Assembly (NCBI GenBank): GCA_902489275.1
Contig: CABTZK010000013.1
Coordinates: 1 to 51,596 of the forward strand
From: an uncultured Porphyromonadaceae bacterium
GTDB taxonomy: Bacteria > Bacteroidota > Bacteroidia > Bacteroidales > Muribaculaceae
Length of the DNA stretch: 51,596 nucleotides
Reading direction: 5' to 3'
Shown here: piece by piece, positions 1 to 8,269 of the stretch
Numbering within the stretch: the first letter of the stretch is position 1
Layout: each line of letters starts with the position of its first letter
Notes under the pieces: model-generated
Seen by the model: the letters and a program-made list of their open reading frames with translations, nothing else
Databases searched by the model: none
Told to the model about the DNA's origin: nothing
Program-made: the position numbers and the translations under genes

Positions 1-371
1 ACTTGACTAACTTCAATACTGCAAACGTTACCGATATGCCTGGCATGTTCAAGGGTTGCAGTTCCTTGACCACCATCTACTGCAACGATGATTGGAGCAT
101 GGGCGGCAAGGAAATATATTGCTACGAAATGTTTCTCAACTGCCCCAACCTGAAAGGAGATGGAGCGGCGTACGATTCCAGCAAAACCGGTATCGAGATG
201 GCGAATCCCACCACGGGTTACTTCACCGCCAAGACCAGCAACTGCATTGACCATGTGACGGCTGCCGGCAAGGTGGGTGATGGCAAAATATACGACCTCA
301 GTGGCCGGCAGGTGAGCAAGAACTACAAGGGTGTTGTGGTCACGAACGGTCGCAAGATATTGCAACGCTAA
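1..371 (+). CDS. C-terminal part of a BspA-like leucine-rich-repeat surface protein
   Basis: The reading frame is open at the left edge, so only the last roughly 120 residues are visible. The apparent TTG start is internal. The residues LTNFNTANVTDMPGMFKGCSSL match the repeat unit of BspA/DUF285 surface proteins (F-x-T-x-x-V-x-x-M-x-x-M-F-x-x-C-x-x-L). A short tail follows with KIYDLSGRQV and a basic end (GRKILQR), typical of Bacteroidales secreted proteins and resembling a sorting tail. These proteins are usually adhesins or exposed on the surface. The exact ligand cannot be inferred. The gene ends just upstream of an intron scar. Confidence 0.75.
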   Translation, partial: LTNFNTANVTDMPGMFKGCSSLTTIYCNDDWSMGGKEIYCYEMFLNCPNLKGDGAAYDSSKTGIEMANPTTGYFTAKTSNCIDHVTAAGKVGDGKIYDLSGRQVSKNYKGVVVTNGRKILQR

Positions 372-399
372 CCATTGATGGTCAATCATGTGCAATGGA

Positions 400-538
400 G
401 TAGGAGGTAAACACTAATCATAGGTGTTTATCTCCTACTTTCGTGTTCACCGACCTCTCTCACCACCGTACATGCGGTTCCGCATACAGCGGTTTCTGTT
501 TTACGTGCCATTCGAGATACTACCCCATTCAAGTGGCA
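400..538 (-). mobile_element. 3' end of a group II intron (domains V and VI), remnant
   Basis: Read on the minus strand, 495-462 folds like a domain V: a 6-bp basal stem, a two-base bulge on the 3' side, a 5-bp upper stem and a GAAC loop. Its CGC sits at the catalytic-triad position. The GGTGGTGAGAGAGGTC that follows is typical of group II intron ends. Positions 438-424 and 414-400 form a 15-nt domain VI stem with one mismatch, and an A eight bases from the 3' end is the likely branch point. The intron would end in AC at base 400. A further stem (538-529 with 516-507) precedes domain V. No reverse transcriptase is present, so this is a fragment. Confidence 0.68.
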
Positions 539-562
539 TACCCTGCTGAGCGTAGTTTATTG

Positions 563-787
563 TTATCTATCGCCCTTGTCGTGTAGCCAGATGACACCAA
601 ACTTGCTGTGTTCGAAGAGCAATTGGTCGAAGTTGCAGTGTGTCAGGATGAAATCGAAGTAAGCCTGCCCCTGTTGCTCACTCTTCAGACGGATGTCGGC
701 AGCCTGTCCATACATATGCTGCGAGTTGCCCACACCGTGGAGCAGCTGGTTGAGGAGCGGACAGCGATAGCCACTGTTGATGAAATT
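563..787 (-). pseudogene. C-terminal fragment of a peptidase M15A-like protein
   Basis: Translating the minus strand down to a TAA at 565-563 gives a run with INSGYRCPLLNQ, then GNSQHMYGQAADIR, then FDQLLFE and GVIWLH. These are hallmark motifs of the M15A D-Ala-D-Ala carboxypeptidase family: the SGYRCP turn, the S-x-H-x-x-G-x-A-x-D zinc site and a late aromatic motif. Small M15A proteins are common in Bacteroidales mobile elements. The N-terminal half is missing. The homology stops near 787, where sequence related to a different protein (HrgA) begins in the opposite orientation. Confidence 0.7.
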
Positions 788-799
788 AGTGAAGAAACA

Positions 800-1105
800 A
801 TGGAAGAAATGGAACGTTTAAACAGGTCATTCGGTATTGGTGTCATCAAACTGTCTCCTTATAGCGATGATACAAATGAGCTTTTTCCTGCCCGGAGAAA
901 CGAACTGGACTATTACACCATAGATAAGTTATGCCGAATTAATCATGACTTCATAGGTTTCGTAACCAAAGCGACTAAAGTGCTCAATGCACAATCAGAA
1001 GTTATTGAAGACGTAAAAGGTGGCCTACAGAATTTTTGCGACAAAGGATTTCCTAACCAAGAAGAAATATTGGCATACTGTAGAGACAATCATATTCCTT
1101 GTTAA
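800..1105 (+). pseudogene. C-terminal fragment of an HrgA-like (COG2958-type) protein
   Basis: From the ATG at 800 the product reads MEEMERLNRSFGIGVIKL, then LFPARRNELDYYTIDKLCRIN and DFIGFVTKA. I recognise this as the tail of HrgA/COG2958-type proteins, which have an N-terminal HTH and a C-terminal nuclease-like domain and often accompany restriction-modification genes. The reading frame extends back to 608, but that part is the antisense of the M15 fragment and is not native. About 100 residues remain, so it is almost certainly non-functional. The family name is from memory and only moderately certain. Confidence 0.55.
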
Positions 1106-1194
1106 TAGTGCGAAAAGAAGCGTTTGCTTACATCAAATTATTCTTTCATTTACTTTCAGTATCTTGCAGTTTTAGTATTCATCGCATAGCTATT

Positions 1195-1240
1195 ACAGCA
1201 AGTGCGCAAATCCTGTTGGAAAGATTTGCGCACTTGCTGT
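1195..1240 (-). terminator. Strong hairpin ending the hut operon
   Basis: A perfect 18-bp inverted repeat (1195-1212 with 1223-1240, 10-nt loop) lies 23 bases past the hutI stop. No T-run follows it on the minus strand, so it may stabilise the mRNA end or act as a factor-assisted terminator rather than a classic intrinsic one. Confidence 0.6.
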
Positions 1241-1262
1241 GTTTGAGGGCAATTGGGCTTTT

Positions 1263-2504
1263 TTATTGCTTGACACCGTTGAGGTAAGCCTCGCGAATAA
1301 TGGGTGTCGTGTAGGCGTAAGGAATAAAGTCGATGCTGGGGATGGGCTGGGTGATGAAGAAGTTGGCCACTTTGCCCACGGCTATCGAGCCGTAGTCCTT
1401 GCTCAACTCCATGGCGAACGCGCCGTTGAGGGTGGCAGCGTTGATGGCCTCGGCGGGCTGTAGCTTCATCTTGATACAAGCCAATGAAACGGCAAATTTC
1501 ATGTCGCCCGATGGCGTCGAGCCTGGATTGTAGTCGCTGGCGATGGCCACGCCCAATCCTGCATCAATCATCTTGCGTGCGGGCGCAAAGGGCATATTCA
1601 AGAAAAACGAAGTGCCTGGCAATGCCGTTGGCGATGTTTCACTGCCCCGGAGCAGGCCGATGTCCTCATCGGTCATGCTTTCGAGGTGATCGACCGACAA
1701 GGCGTTGTGCTTCACGGCCACCTCTACCCCGCCACTTGGCGCGAGTTCCTGGCCATGAATCTTGCCGCGCATGCCGTGCTGGGCGCCTGCTTGGAGGATG
1801 CGGCCCGTTTCCTCGGGCGTGAAGAAACCCTCGTCGCAGAACACATCGATGAAATCGGCCAAATGCTCTTGAGCCACAGCAGGAATCATCTCGTTGATAA
1901 TCAAGTCGACATATTCGGCTTGACGCCCCGTGTAGGCGCGCCCCACCGCGTGAGCGCCCAAGAAAGTCGCGACCACCCTGAGCGGAGCAGTCTCCTTGAT
2001 GCGCCGAATCACGCGCAGCATCTTGAGTTCATCATCGGTGTTGAGCCCGTAGCCGCTCTTGATTTCGATGCAGCCAGTGCCCTTAGCGATCACCTCGCTG
2101 ACTCGTGTCATGGCTTGCTCGTAAAGCTCATCCTCGGTCATCTCGTGAAGCCGGTCGGCGCTATTCAGGATGCCGCCGCCACGACGGGCGATTTCGGCAT
2201 AGCTCAAACCGTTGATCTTGTCGACAAACTCCTGCTCGCGGCTTCCGGCATACACCAAATGGGTGTGGGAGTCGCAGAATGATGGCAACACCGTGCCACG
2301 CTGGGCATCGACCACGCGCATGCCCGACTCAATGTTGGGCATCTCAAACTCGTGGCCAAAAGCCTTGATGCGTCCGTCCTCGATGAGCAAGTAGGCATCA
2401 TTGATGCGCTCCAGTTGAGCCATTTCCTTGCCGCAAAGGCGCAAGCGACCCTTGCTGTCGATGCCAGCAAGGGTCGCAATGTTGTGAATGAGCACTTGAT
2501 TCAT
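1263..2504 (-). CDS. hutI: Imidazolonepropionase
   Basis: Third step of histidine degradation in the cytoplasm: 4-imidazolone-5-propionate is hydrolysed to N-formimino-L-glutamate. The 413-residue length is normal for the family. The amidohydrolase metal site DSHTHLVYAGSREQEF is near residue 80, GGGILNS follows, and KIHGQE and VDHLE supply further metal and substrate ligands. The C-terminal ASDYNPGS motif is typical of HutI. The ATG overlaps the hutH stop (ATGA, 2504-2501), showing translational coupling. It is the last gene of the operon and is followed by a strong hairpin. Confidence 0.96.
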   Translation of the reverse strand: MNQVLIHNIATLAGIDSKGRLRLCGKEMAQLERINDAYLLIEDGRIKAFGHEFEMPNIESGMRVVDAQRGTVLPSFCDSHTHLVYAGSREQEFVDKINGLSYAEIARRGGGILNSADRLHEMTEDELYEQAMTRVSEVIAKGTGCIEIKSGYGLNTDDELKMLRVIRRIKETAPLRVVATFLGAHAVGRAYTGRQAEYVDLIINEMIPAVAQEHLADFIDVFCDEGFFTPEETGRILQAGAQHGMRGKIHGQELAPSGGVEVAVKHNALSVDHLESMTDEDIGLLRGSETSPTALPGTSFFLNMPFAPARKMIDAGLGVAIASDYNPGSTPSGDMKFAVSLACIKMKLQPAEAINAATLNGAFAMELSKDYGSIAVGKVANFFITQPIPSIDFIPYAYTTPIIREAYLNGVKQ

Positions 2505-3976
2505 CGACGCAAGAATTGAATGGAATGCTCGATGTGAGGATACATCACCACGTCGGTATCGACAAATGGGACAACCTTGCGGTAGGCATCATGCACCTTC
2601 ATGATTTCGGGCGACGAGCGCAATGGCTTGCGGAAGTCAAGCGCCTGAGCCGCGTTAAAGAGCTCGATGGCCAGCACACGCTCGGTGTTGGCCACAATCT
2701 TGCGGAGCTTGATTGCGGCGTTAGCGCCCATGCTCACGAGGTCTTCTTGATCCTGGCATGAGGGAACGTTGTCGGCACTTGAAGGCATGGTCAACGTCTT
2801 GTTCAGGCTGACCACTGATGCTGCTGTATATTGGGTAATCATGAAGCCGCTGTTGAGGCCGGGCTTGGCCACCAAGAAGTCGGGCAACTCCCGCAGCCCC
2901 GAAACGAGGCGATAGATGCGGCGCTCGCTGATGTCGGCCAACTCGCTCATGGCAATCGACAAGAAATCCATGGGCAACGCGATGGGCTCGCCGTGGAAGT
3001 TACCAGCCGAGATAATGAGATTGTCGTCGGGGCAAACGGTTGGGTTGTCGGTTGCCGAGTTGATTTCGATGTCCATCACCGAGCGCACATAGCGAATGGT
3101 GTCCTTCACCGCGCCATGAACTTGTGGAACACAACGGAACGAGTATGGATCCTGCACGTGCTCCTTGTGCCTGGCAATCAACTGGCTGCCTTGAAGCAAC
3201 TCACGGAAGCGGGCAGCGGTCTCGATTTGTCCCTGGTGCGGACGCACCTGGTGAACAGCATCGGTGAACGGCTCAATTCGTCCATCAAAAGCGTCGAGCG
3301 ACATGGCAGCAATGACATCGGCCCACTTGCTCAGACGCTCGGCGTTGAGCAGTGCCCACACCGCCTGCGCACTCATGTTTTGCGTGCCGTTGAGCAGCGC
3401 CAGCCCTTCCTTGCTGGCCAGCTCGATGGGTTTCCAGTTCATCTTCTTGAGCATTTCCTCGCCCGGGATGACCTTGCCCTCCATTTCCACCTCTCCTAAG
3501 CCAACGAGCGGCAAGCACAGGTGAGCCAGCGGCACGAGGTCGCCCGAAGCGCCAAGCGAGCCTTGCTCGTAGACCACCGGGATGATGTTGTGGTTGAACA
3601 TGTCAACCAAGCGCTGCACGGTGTCGAGTTTAGTGCCCGAATAGCCATAGCTGCAAGATTGAACCTTGAGCAGCATCATCATCTTCACGATGTCGCTTGA
3701 CAAGCGCTCGCCCACCCCGCAAGCGTGAGATTTCATTAAGTTGATTTGCAGTTGCGAGAGTTGGTCCTTGCTGATAGACACCTTGCAAAGCGATCCGAAT
3801 CCAGTAGTTACCCCGTAGATGGGCTCTTTCTCCTTGGCGATGCGCTCGTCAAGATACTTGCGGCAACGCTCAATGCGCGCGATAGCATCGTCGCTGAGCT
3901 CAAGGGTATAGTTATTGTAGATAATTTCGCCGATTTTCTCAATCGTGAGATGCTCGGCACTGATTTTATGTATCAT
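2501..3976 (-). CDS. hutH: Histidine ammonia-lyase
   Basis: Deaminates L-histidine to trans-urocanate, the first step of the pathway. The self-processing Ala-Ser-Gly triad that forms the MIO electrophile is visible at residues 143-145 (GSLGASGDLVPLAHL). The catalytic tyrosine region YGVTTGFG is at residues 54-61. The 491 residues are about the usual family size. A 111-bp structured spacer separates it from hutU, whereas hutI overlaps its stop codon by 4 bp. The C-terminal QDQEDLVSMG motif is also typical of the family. Confidence 0.97.
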   Translation of the reverse strand: MIHKISAEHLTIEKIGEIIYNNYTLELSDDAIARIERCRKYLDERIAKEKEPIYGVTTGFGSLCKVSISKDQLSQLQINLMKSHACGVGERLSSDIVKMMMLLKVQSCSYGYSGTKLDTVQRLVDMFNHNIIPVVYEQGSLGASGDLVPLAHLCLPLVGLGEVEMEGKVIPGEEMLKKMNWKPIELASKEGLALLNGTQNMSAQAVWALLNAERLSKWADVIAAMSLDAFDGRIEPFTDAVHQVRPHQGQIETAARFRELLQGSQLIARHKEHVQDPYSFRCVPQVHGAVKDTIRYVRSVMDIEINSATDNPTVCPDDNLIISAGNFHGEPIALPMDFLSIAMSELADISERRIYRLVSGLRELPDFLVAKPGLNSGFMITQYTAASVVSLNKTLTMPSSADNVPSCQDQEDLVSMGANAAIKLRKIVANTERVLAIELFNAAQALDFRKPLRSSPEIMKVHDAYRKVVPFVDTDVVMYPHIEHSIQFLRR

Positions 3977-4000
3977 ATATCAATATTTAATCTTCTATCA

Positions 4001-4075
4001 TCCCCCCTTTCGCGAGCCCCTCGCGGCAACTGGATGTTCCACTCCAGCCCACAGGCAGAAGCCCAGCGAAAGGGA
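4001..4075 (-). other. Structured spacer between hutU and hutH
   Basis: A perfect 9-bp outer inverted repeat (4005-4013 with 4066-4074) encloses a GC-rich hairpin (4011-4016 with 4020-4025, CCC loop) and a second one (4030-4034 with 4043-4047). The first inner hairpin shares bases with the outer arm, so two exclusive folds are possible. It resembles an intercistronic processing, stability or attenuation element. No known riboswitch family is recognised. Confidence 0.45.
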
Positions 4076-4087
4076 AATTTCAATCTG

Positions 4088-6097
4088 TTAAAATTTTAAA
4101 TTGTCAATCAATTCGTCGTCAACTACATAAGGAACGGTGACTTTGAGGTCGGGCGTGCGTTTCATTTCACGCTCAATCGCGTCCATCGAGCCCTTGTTGC
4201 GAGCCCACGAACGGCGTGTGATGCCATTGTTCACATCCCAGAAGAGCATGCTCTTGATTCGGCGGTCGCACTCCTCGCTGCCATCGAGCACCATGCCGAA
4301 ACCGCCATTGATCACTTCGCCCCAGCCAACGCCGCCGCCATTGTGAATACTCACCCAGGTGGCACCGCGGAAGGAGTCGCCAATCACATTCTGGACAGCC
4401 ATGTCGGCACAGAATTGCGAGCCGTCATAGATGTTGCTGGTCTCGCGGAAAGGCGAGTCGGTGCCTGACACGTCGTGATGGTCGCGTCCCAGGACAACCG
4501 GCTTGCTGATGCGCCCCTCGCGAATGGCCTTGTTAAACTCAAGGGCAATGCGGATGCGACCCTCGGAATCGGCATAGAGGATGCGCGCTTGAGAGCCCAC
4601 GACAAGGCGATTCTTGCCCGCCTCGCGAATCCAGTGCAAATTGTCGGCCAACTGGCCATGAATGTCGTCGGTACAATGCTCAAGCATGTGAGCCAGGACA
4701 TCGCCAGCCAACTGGTCGGTCACCTCAAGGTCTTTGGGGTCGCACGACGAGCAAACCCAGCGGAATGGTCCAAAACCGTAATCAAAGAACATGGGGCCCA
4801 TGATGTCTTGCACGTAACTTGGATAGCGGAAGCGATGCTCGTCTTTCATAATATCGGCACCTGCGCGGCTCGACATGAGCAGGAAGGCATTGCCATAGTC
4901 AAAGAAATACATGCCTTTGGCTGTCAGTCGGTTGATGGCATCGACTTGGCGGCAAAGAGAGGCGTACACTTGCGCCTTGAACTTCTCGGGTTCCTCGGCC
5001 ATCATCTTGTTCGACTCCTCAAGCGTCAGGCCCACGGGGTAGTAACCGCCCGCATAGGGGTTGTGAAGCGAAGTTTGGTCGCTACCGAGATCCACCTGGA
5101 TGTTCTCGTCGGCAAGACGCTCCCACAGGTCAACGATATTGCCGATATAAGCCATTGAGAGCACGGTTTTCTCCTTAACGGCCTTGCGGATGGCAGGAAT
5201 GAGCTCGTCGAGATTGTCATGCAACTGGTCCACCCAGCCTTGGTCGTAGCGCTTCTTGGCGGCAAGAGGATTGATTTCGGCAATTACACTCACCACGCCG
5301 GCAATGTTACCCGCCTTGGGCTGAGCGCCCGACATGCCACCAAGCCCCGATGAGACAAACAGTGGCATCTTGCGATCCTTGCAGTCGCCAAGCACCTTGC
5401 GGGCAGCGTTCAGCACCGTGATGGTGGTGCCGTGAACGATGCCTTGCGGGCCAATATACATGTAGCTGCCTGCCGTCATTTGGCCATACTGGCTCACCCC
5501 AAGAGCGTTGTCGCGCTCCCAGTCATCGGGCTTGCTGTAATTAGGTATCACCATGCCGTTGGTCACCACCACACGGGGTGCGTTCTTGTGCGACGGGAAA
5601 AGCCCCAGGGGGTGGCCGCTGTACATGGCCAGCGTCTGCTCATCGGTCATTTCGCTCAAGTACTTCATCACCAGGCGATATTGCGCCCAGTTCTGGAAAA
5701 CGGCGCCATTGCCGCCATAGGTGATGAGCTCGTGGGGATGCTGTGCCACTGCCGGGTCAAGGTTGTTTTGAATCATCATCATGATAGCGGCCGCCTGAGG
5801 GCTCTTGCAAGGATAGTCGCCGATGGGGCGAGCGTGCATCTTGTAGCGGGGACGCAGGCGGTACATATAGATGCGGCCATAAGTCTTCAACTCGTTGATG
5901 AACTCTGGAATCAGCATCGCGTGCATTTCCTTGGGGAAATAACGCAGCGCGTTGCGCAGCGCCAGTTTTTTCTCGCTGGAGGTCAGAATGTCTTTGCGCT
6001 TTGGAGCGTGGTTAATCGTGGTGTCATAAGGCTGTGGCTCGGGCAGCACCTTTGGGATGCCGGCACGAATGTCGGCTTGAAATTCTTCTAAAGTCAT
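4088..6097 (-). CDS. hutU: Urocanate hydratase (long form)
   Basis: Hydrates urocanate to 4-imidazolone-5-propionate using tightly bound NAD+. At 669 residues it belongs to the long form, closer in length to animal urocanases than to the roughly 550-residue Pseudomonas type. Signature stretches are SSGLGGMSGAQPKAGNIAG (dinucleotide-binding), LGSDQTSLHNPYAGGYYPVG, VLGRDHHDVSGTDSPFRET and WVSIHNGGGVGWGEVINGG. It lies between ftcD and hutH on the same strand. Confidence 0.96.
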   Translation of the reverse strand: MTLEEFQADIRAGIPKVLPEPQPYDTTINHAPKRKDILTSSEKKLALRNALRYFPKEMHAMLIPEFINELKTYGRIYMYRLRPRYKMHARPIGDYPCKSPQAAAIMMMIQNNLDPAVAQHPHELITYGGNGAVFQNWAQYRLVMKYLSEMTDEQTLAMYSGHPLGLFPSHKNAPRVVVTNGMVIPNYSKPDDWERDNALGVSQYGQMTAGSYMYIGPQGIVHGTTITVLNAARKVLGDCKDRKMPLFVSSGLGGMSGAQPKAGNIAGVVSVIAEINPLAAKKRYDQGWVDQLHDNLDELIPAIRKAVKEKTVLSMAYIGNIVDLWERLADENIQVDLGSDQTSLHNPYAGGYYPVGLTLEESNKMMAEEPEKFKAQVYASLCRQVDAINRLTAKGMYFFDYGNAFLLMSSRAGADIMKDEHRFRYPSYVQDIMGPMFFDYGFGPFRWVCSSCDPKDLEVTDQLAGDVLAHMLEHCTDDIHGQLADNLHWIREAGKNRLVVGSQARILYADSEGRIRIALEFNKAIREGRISKPVVLGRDHHDVSGTDSPFRETSNIYDGSQFCADMAVQNVIGDSFRGATWVSIHNGGGVGWGEVINGGFGMVLDGSEECDRRIKSMLFWDVNNGITRRSWARNKGSMDAIEREMKRTPDLKVTVPYVVDDELIDNLKF

Positions 6098-6160
6098 ATT
6101 CTTCGTTTTTTAATTTACAGTTGTCGTCATCGTGTTGTGGGGATTCCGCTCGTCGAGCAA

Positions 6161-7864
6161 TTACAATTTTGACTCAACGATTCTCGTGATCTCGGCTTCG
6201 GCCTCGTTAGCCTTCTTGATCAACGCATTGGCCTCGTCAACCAGCTGACGGGCCATTTCCTTGTCGTCGAGCGACGAGGCGTTGATTTTCACGTTCATGC
6301 CAGCGCCCAGCACGGCAGCGCGGGCCGCGAGAGCTCCCACGCCAGCGTCGCTCACGCTGTTGGGGTTGCCTTGCTCGGCCATAGCCTTGCAAATCTCAAA
6401 CGCCTTGAACGATTCTTTCATCGTGCTCAAAGGCACCTGTGTGGCATAGAGCGTGGCGGCTTGAATGGCAGCCTTGCGGGTCGCCTTGTCTTCCTCGGTT
6501 TTCTTGGGAAGCCCAAAGGCAGCCATGATGCGGTTGAAGGCCTCGGTGTCCTCGTCAACGAGATGCAGCAAGTCACGCATTACCGTTTGGCCCTTGTCGG
6601 CCCACCGGCCAAACTCATCCCAACGGTCGTCCCAGCCTGGCTTGTGGCTCGACAAGTTGGCCACCATCGTGCCGAGTGCGGCTCCCAGCGCGCCCATGTA
6701 GGCACTGATTGTCCCTCCGCCAGGCGCTGGCGACTCGCGCGAGGTCTCGTGGGCAAAGCCAGTCACCGTGAGGTCAACCAGTTTCTTGCCCTCGTCGTCA
6801 GCCTCGCAAAGGAACTCGATGACTTTCTCACGGGGGTTGAACGGCTTGAGGTCGTCAAGTCCCATCGAGTGGATTGCGATATTGATGATGTCTTCTTCGG
6901 GAATACCCGTTGAGCGATGTTGTTTTTCTAAGAAATATTTACCAGCGTCAATGAGGGTGCGCTTGGGAATCAGGCCAACGATTTCAGTACCTGTCACGCG
7001 GATGCCGCGGTTCTGTGCGCAACGGCACACCTCGTCAAAGGCCACGTGCAGCGGAGTCACGTCAATGTTGGTGATGTTCATCGACACTTGCGCGATTCCG
7101 TACTCGTCGATAAACCAGCCAATGGCTTTCGTCCCTTTCAAGGTGCCGGGCTGCATGACGGTTTTCCCATTTTGGTCTTTTTTGATTTTACCGGTAATGG
7201 GGTCGCCCTCACGCATGGGGCGGCCTTTCTCGCGCACATCAAAGGCGATGGCGTTGGCACGGCGCGTGCTGGTGGTGTTCAGGTTGAAGTTGGTTGCGAT
7301 CAGGAAATTGCGGGCACCCACTGCGGTGCAACCGGTGCGCTGCACGCGCTCGTCGACAGGACGCGCGCCAAAGTCGGGCTGCTTGCCTTCGGTGGTGAGT
7401 TTCTCGGCCAGCGCCTCATATTCGCCCTCACGGCACACGGCCAAGTTTCGGCGTTCGGGAACGAAAGCTGCCGCCTCGTAGCAATAGCAAGGGATTTGCA
7501 AATCGCCAGCAATGCGCTTGGCCAGCTTGCGGGCCAACTCGGCACACTCCTCAAGCGTGATACCTGCCACCGGAATGAGCGGGCACACGTCGGTAGCGCC
7601 CATGCGAGGATGCGCTCCATGATGCTGGCGCATGTCGATGAGCTCCCCGGCGCGCTTCACGCCCTGGAAAGCGGCCTCAACCACAGCGTCGGGCTCACCC
7701 ACAAAGGTGACTACCGTGCGGTTTGTGGCCTCGCCTGGGTCCACATCAAGCAGCTTGATGCCATTCACTTGCTTAATTACATCGGTTATCTGGTTGATAA
7801 CTTCCATGTTGCGGCCTTCGCTGAAATTAGGCACGCACTCCACTAATTGTTTTACCTTAGCCAT
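6161..7864 (-). CDS. ftcD: Bifunctional glutamate formimidoyltransferase / formimidoyl-THF cyclodeaminase
   Basis: Transfers the formimino group of formiminoglutamate to tetrahydrofolate, releasing glutamate, then cyclises and deaminates it to 5,10-methenyl-THF plus ammonia. Residues 1-330 are the transferase (ECVPNFSEGRN, DPGEATNRTVVTFVG, HHGAHPRMGATDVCPLIPV). Residues about 360-560 are the FTCD_C cyclodeaminase (SPAPGGGTISAYMGALGAALG). The 567-residue fusion matches the metazoan and Bacteroidetes arrangement. It is the promoter-proximal gene of the hut operon, so histidine breakdown feeds both glutamate and one-carbon pools. Confidence 0.95.
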   Translation of the reverse strand: MAKVKQLVECVPNFSEGRNMEVINQITDVIKQVNGIKLLDVDPGEATNRTVVTFVGEPDAVVEAAFQGVKRAGELIDMRQHHGAHPRMGATDVCPLIPVAGITLEECAELARKLAKRIAGDLQIPCYCYEAAAFVPERRNLAVCREGEYEALAEKLTTEGKQPDFGARPVDERVQRTGCTAVGARNFLIATNFNLNTTSTRRANAIAFDVREKGRPMREGDPITGKIKKDQNGKTVMQPGTLKGTKAIGWFIDEYGIAQVSMNITNIDVTPLHVAFDEVCRCAQNRGIRVTGTEIVGLIPKRTLIDAGKYFLEKQHRSTGIPEEDIINIAIHSMGLDDLKPFNPREKVIEFLCEADDEGKKLVDLTVTGFAHETSRESPAPGGGTISAYMGALGAALGTMVANLSSHKPGWDDRWDEFGRWADKGQTVMRDLLHLVDEDTEAFNRIMAAFGLPKKTEEDKATRKAAIQAATLYATQVPLSTMKESFKAFEICKAMAEQGNPNSVSDAGVGALAARAAVLGAGMNVKINASSLDDKEMARQLVDEANALIKKANEAEAEITRIVESKL

Positions 7865-7927
7865 GATTTAGAATTAACTTCAAAGGTTATCAAAATAATT
7901 ATTGTTGTTTAAGTTCATTTTAACTAA

Positions 7928-7935
7928 CAAAGGTA
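7928..7935 (-). promoter_or_regulatory. Candidate -7 box of the hut operon
   Basis: On the minus strand the sequence reads TACCTTTG, an exact match to the Bacteroidetes TAnnTTTG box, about 64 bp upstream of the ftcD ATG. No good -33 TTTG is visible at the expected spacing, so an activator may be needed. Confidence 0.5.
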
Positions 7936-8166
7936 CAACTATTTTTTCATTTTCCCACGCTATTCGCCCAATTATTTCTGGCAGAGAAATCCAAGAGGCT
8001 GTAACAAGAGGAAAAACGGTAGCGCGCGGCCGTAAAGGGGAAATGAATGAATGGATTGAGGAATTCCCTCTCTTGGGATTGGACGACGGCCTTTGATGGG
8101 AGGAAGACCAGGCTGTTTCTAACCATTTTTAGGGATAACAAATGCTTTTTTTACCATTAAATGGCT
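7936..8166. other. Intergenic region between divergent operons
   Basis: This stretch separates the minus-strand hut operon from the plus-strand porin operon. Short overlapping ORFs on both strands here lack recognisable motifs and are judged spurious. No RNA gene or mobile element is recognised. Confidence 0.5.
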
Positions 8167-8198
8167 ATTTCCAAAACGTTGTGGCCAACGTAATTTTG
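8167..8198 (+). promoter_or_regulatory. Promoter of the porin-imelysin operon
   Basis: TAATTTTG at 8191-8198 matches the -7 box exactly. An ATTT at 8167-8170, 20 bp upstream, is a partial -33 element. The start codon at 8270 leaves a leader of roughly 65 nt. No obvious Fur-type palindrome is seen. Confidence 0.55.
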
Positions 8199-8269
8199 CA
8201 AAGAAAAAGAAACATAAAAATCTTTAAATAACCCCATTTGCGGAGCAATCAAAAACATACATTCATTCT

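Noticed and set aside
400..438. Inverted repeat as the terminator of the BspA-like gene
   Set aside because: On the plus strand only a weak T-run follows. Its position directly after a domain V fold, with a bulged A, fits intron domain VI better, although it may double as a terminator.
608..799. 5' extension of the HrgA-like frame
   Set aside because: This part is the antisense of a clear M15A peptidase fragment. The similarity to HrgA begins only near 800.
2831..3499. Long plus-strand frame opposite hutH
   Set aside because: It is antisense to a well-conserved enzyme and its residues show no family motif. High-GC antisense frames of this size recur opposite many genes in the window.
7902..8141. 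Short overlapping frames on both strands in the hut-porin gap
   Set aside because: No recognisable motifs. They overlap each other, and the plus-strand frame would start before any likely promoter.
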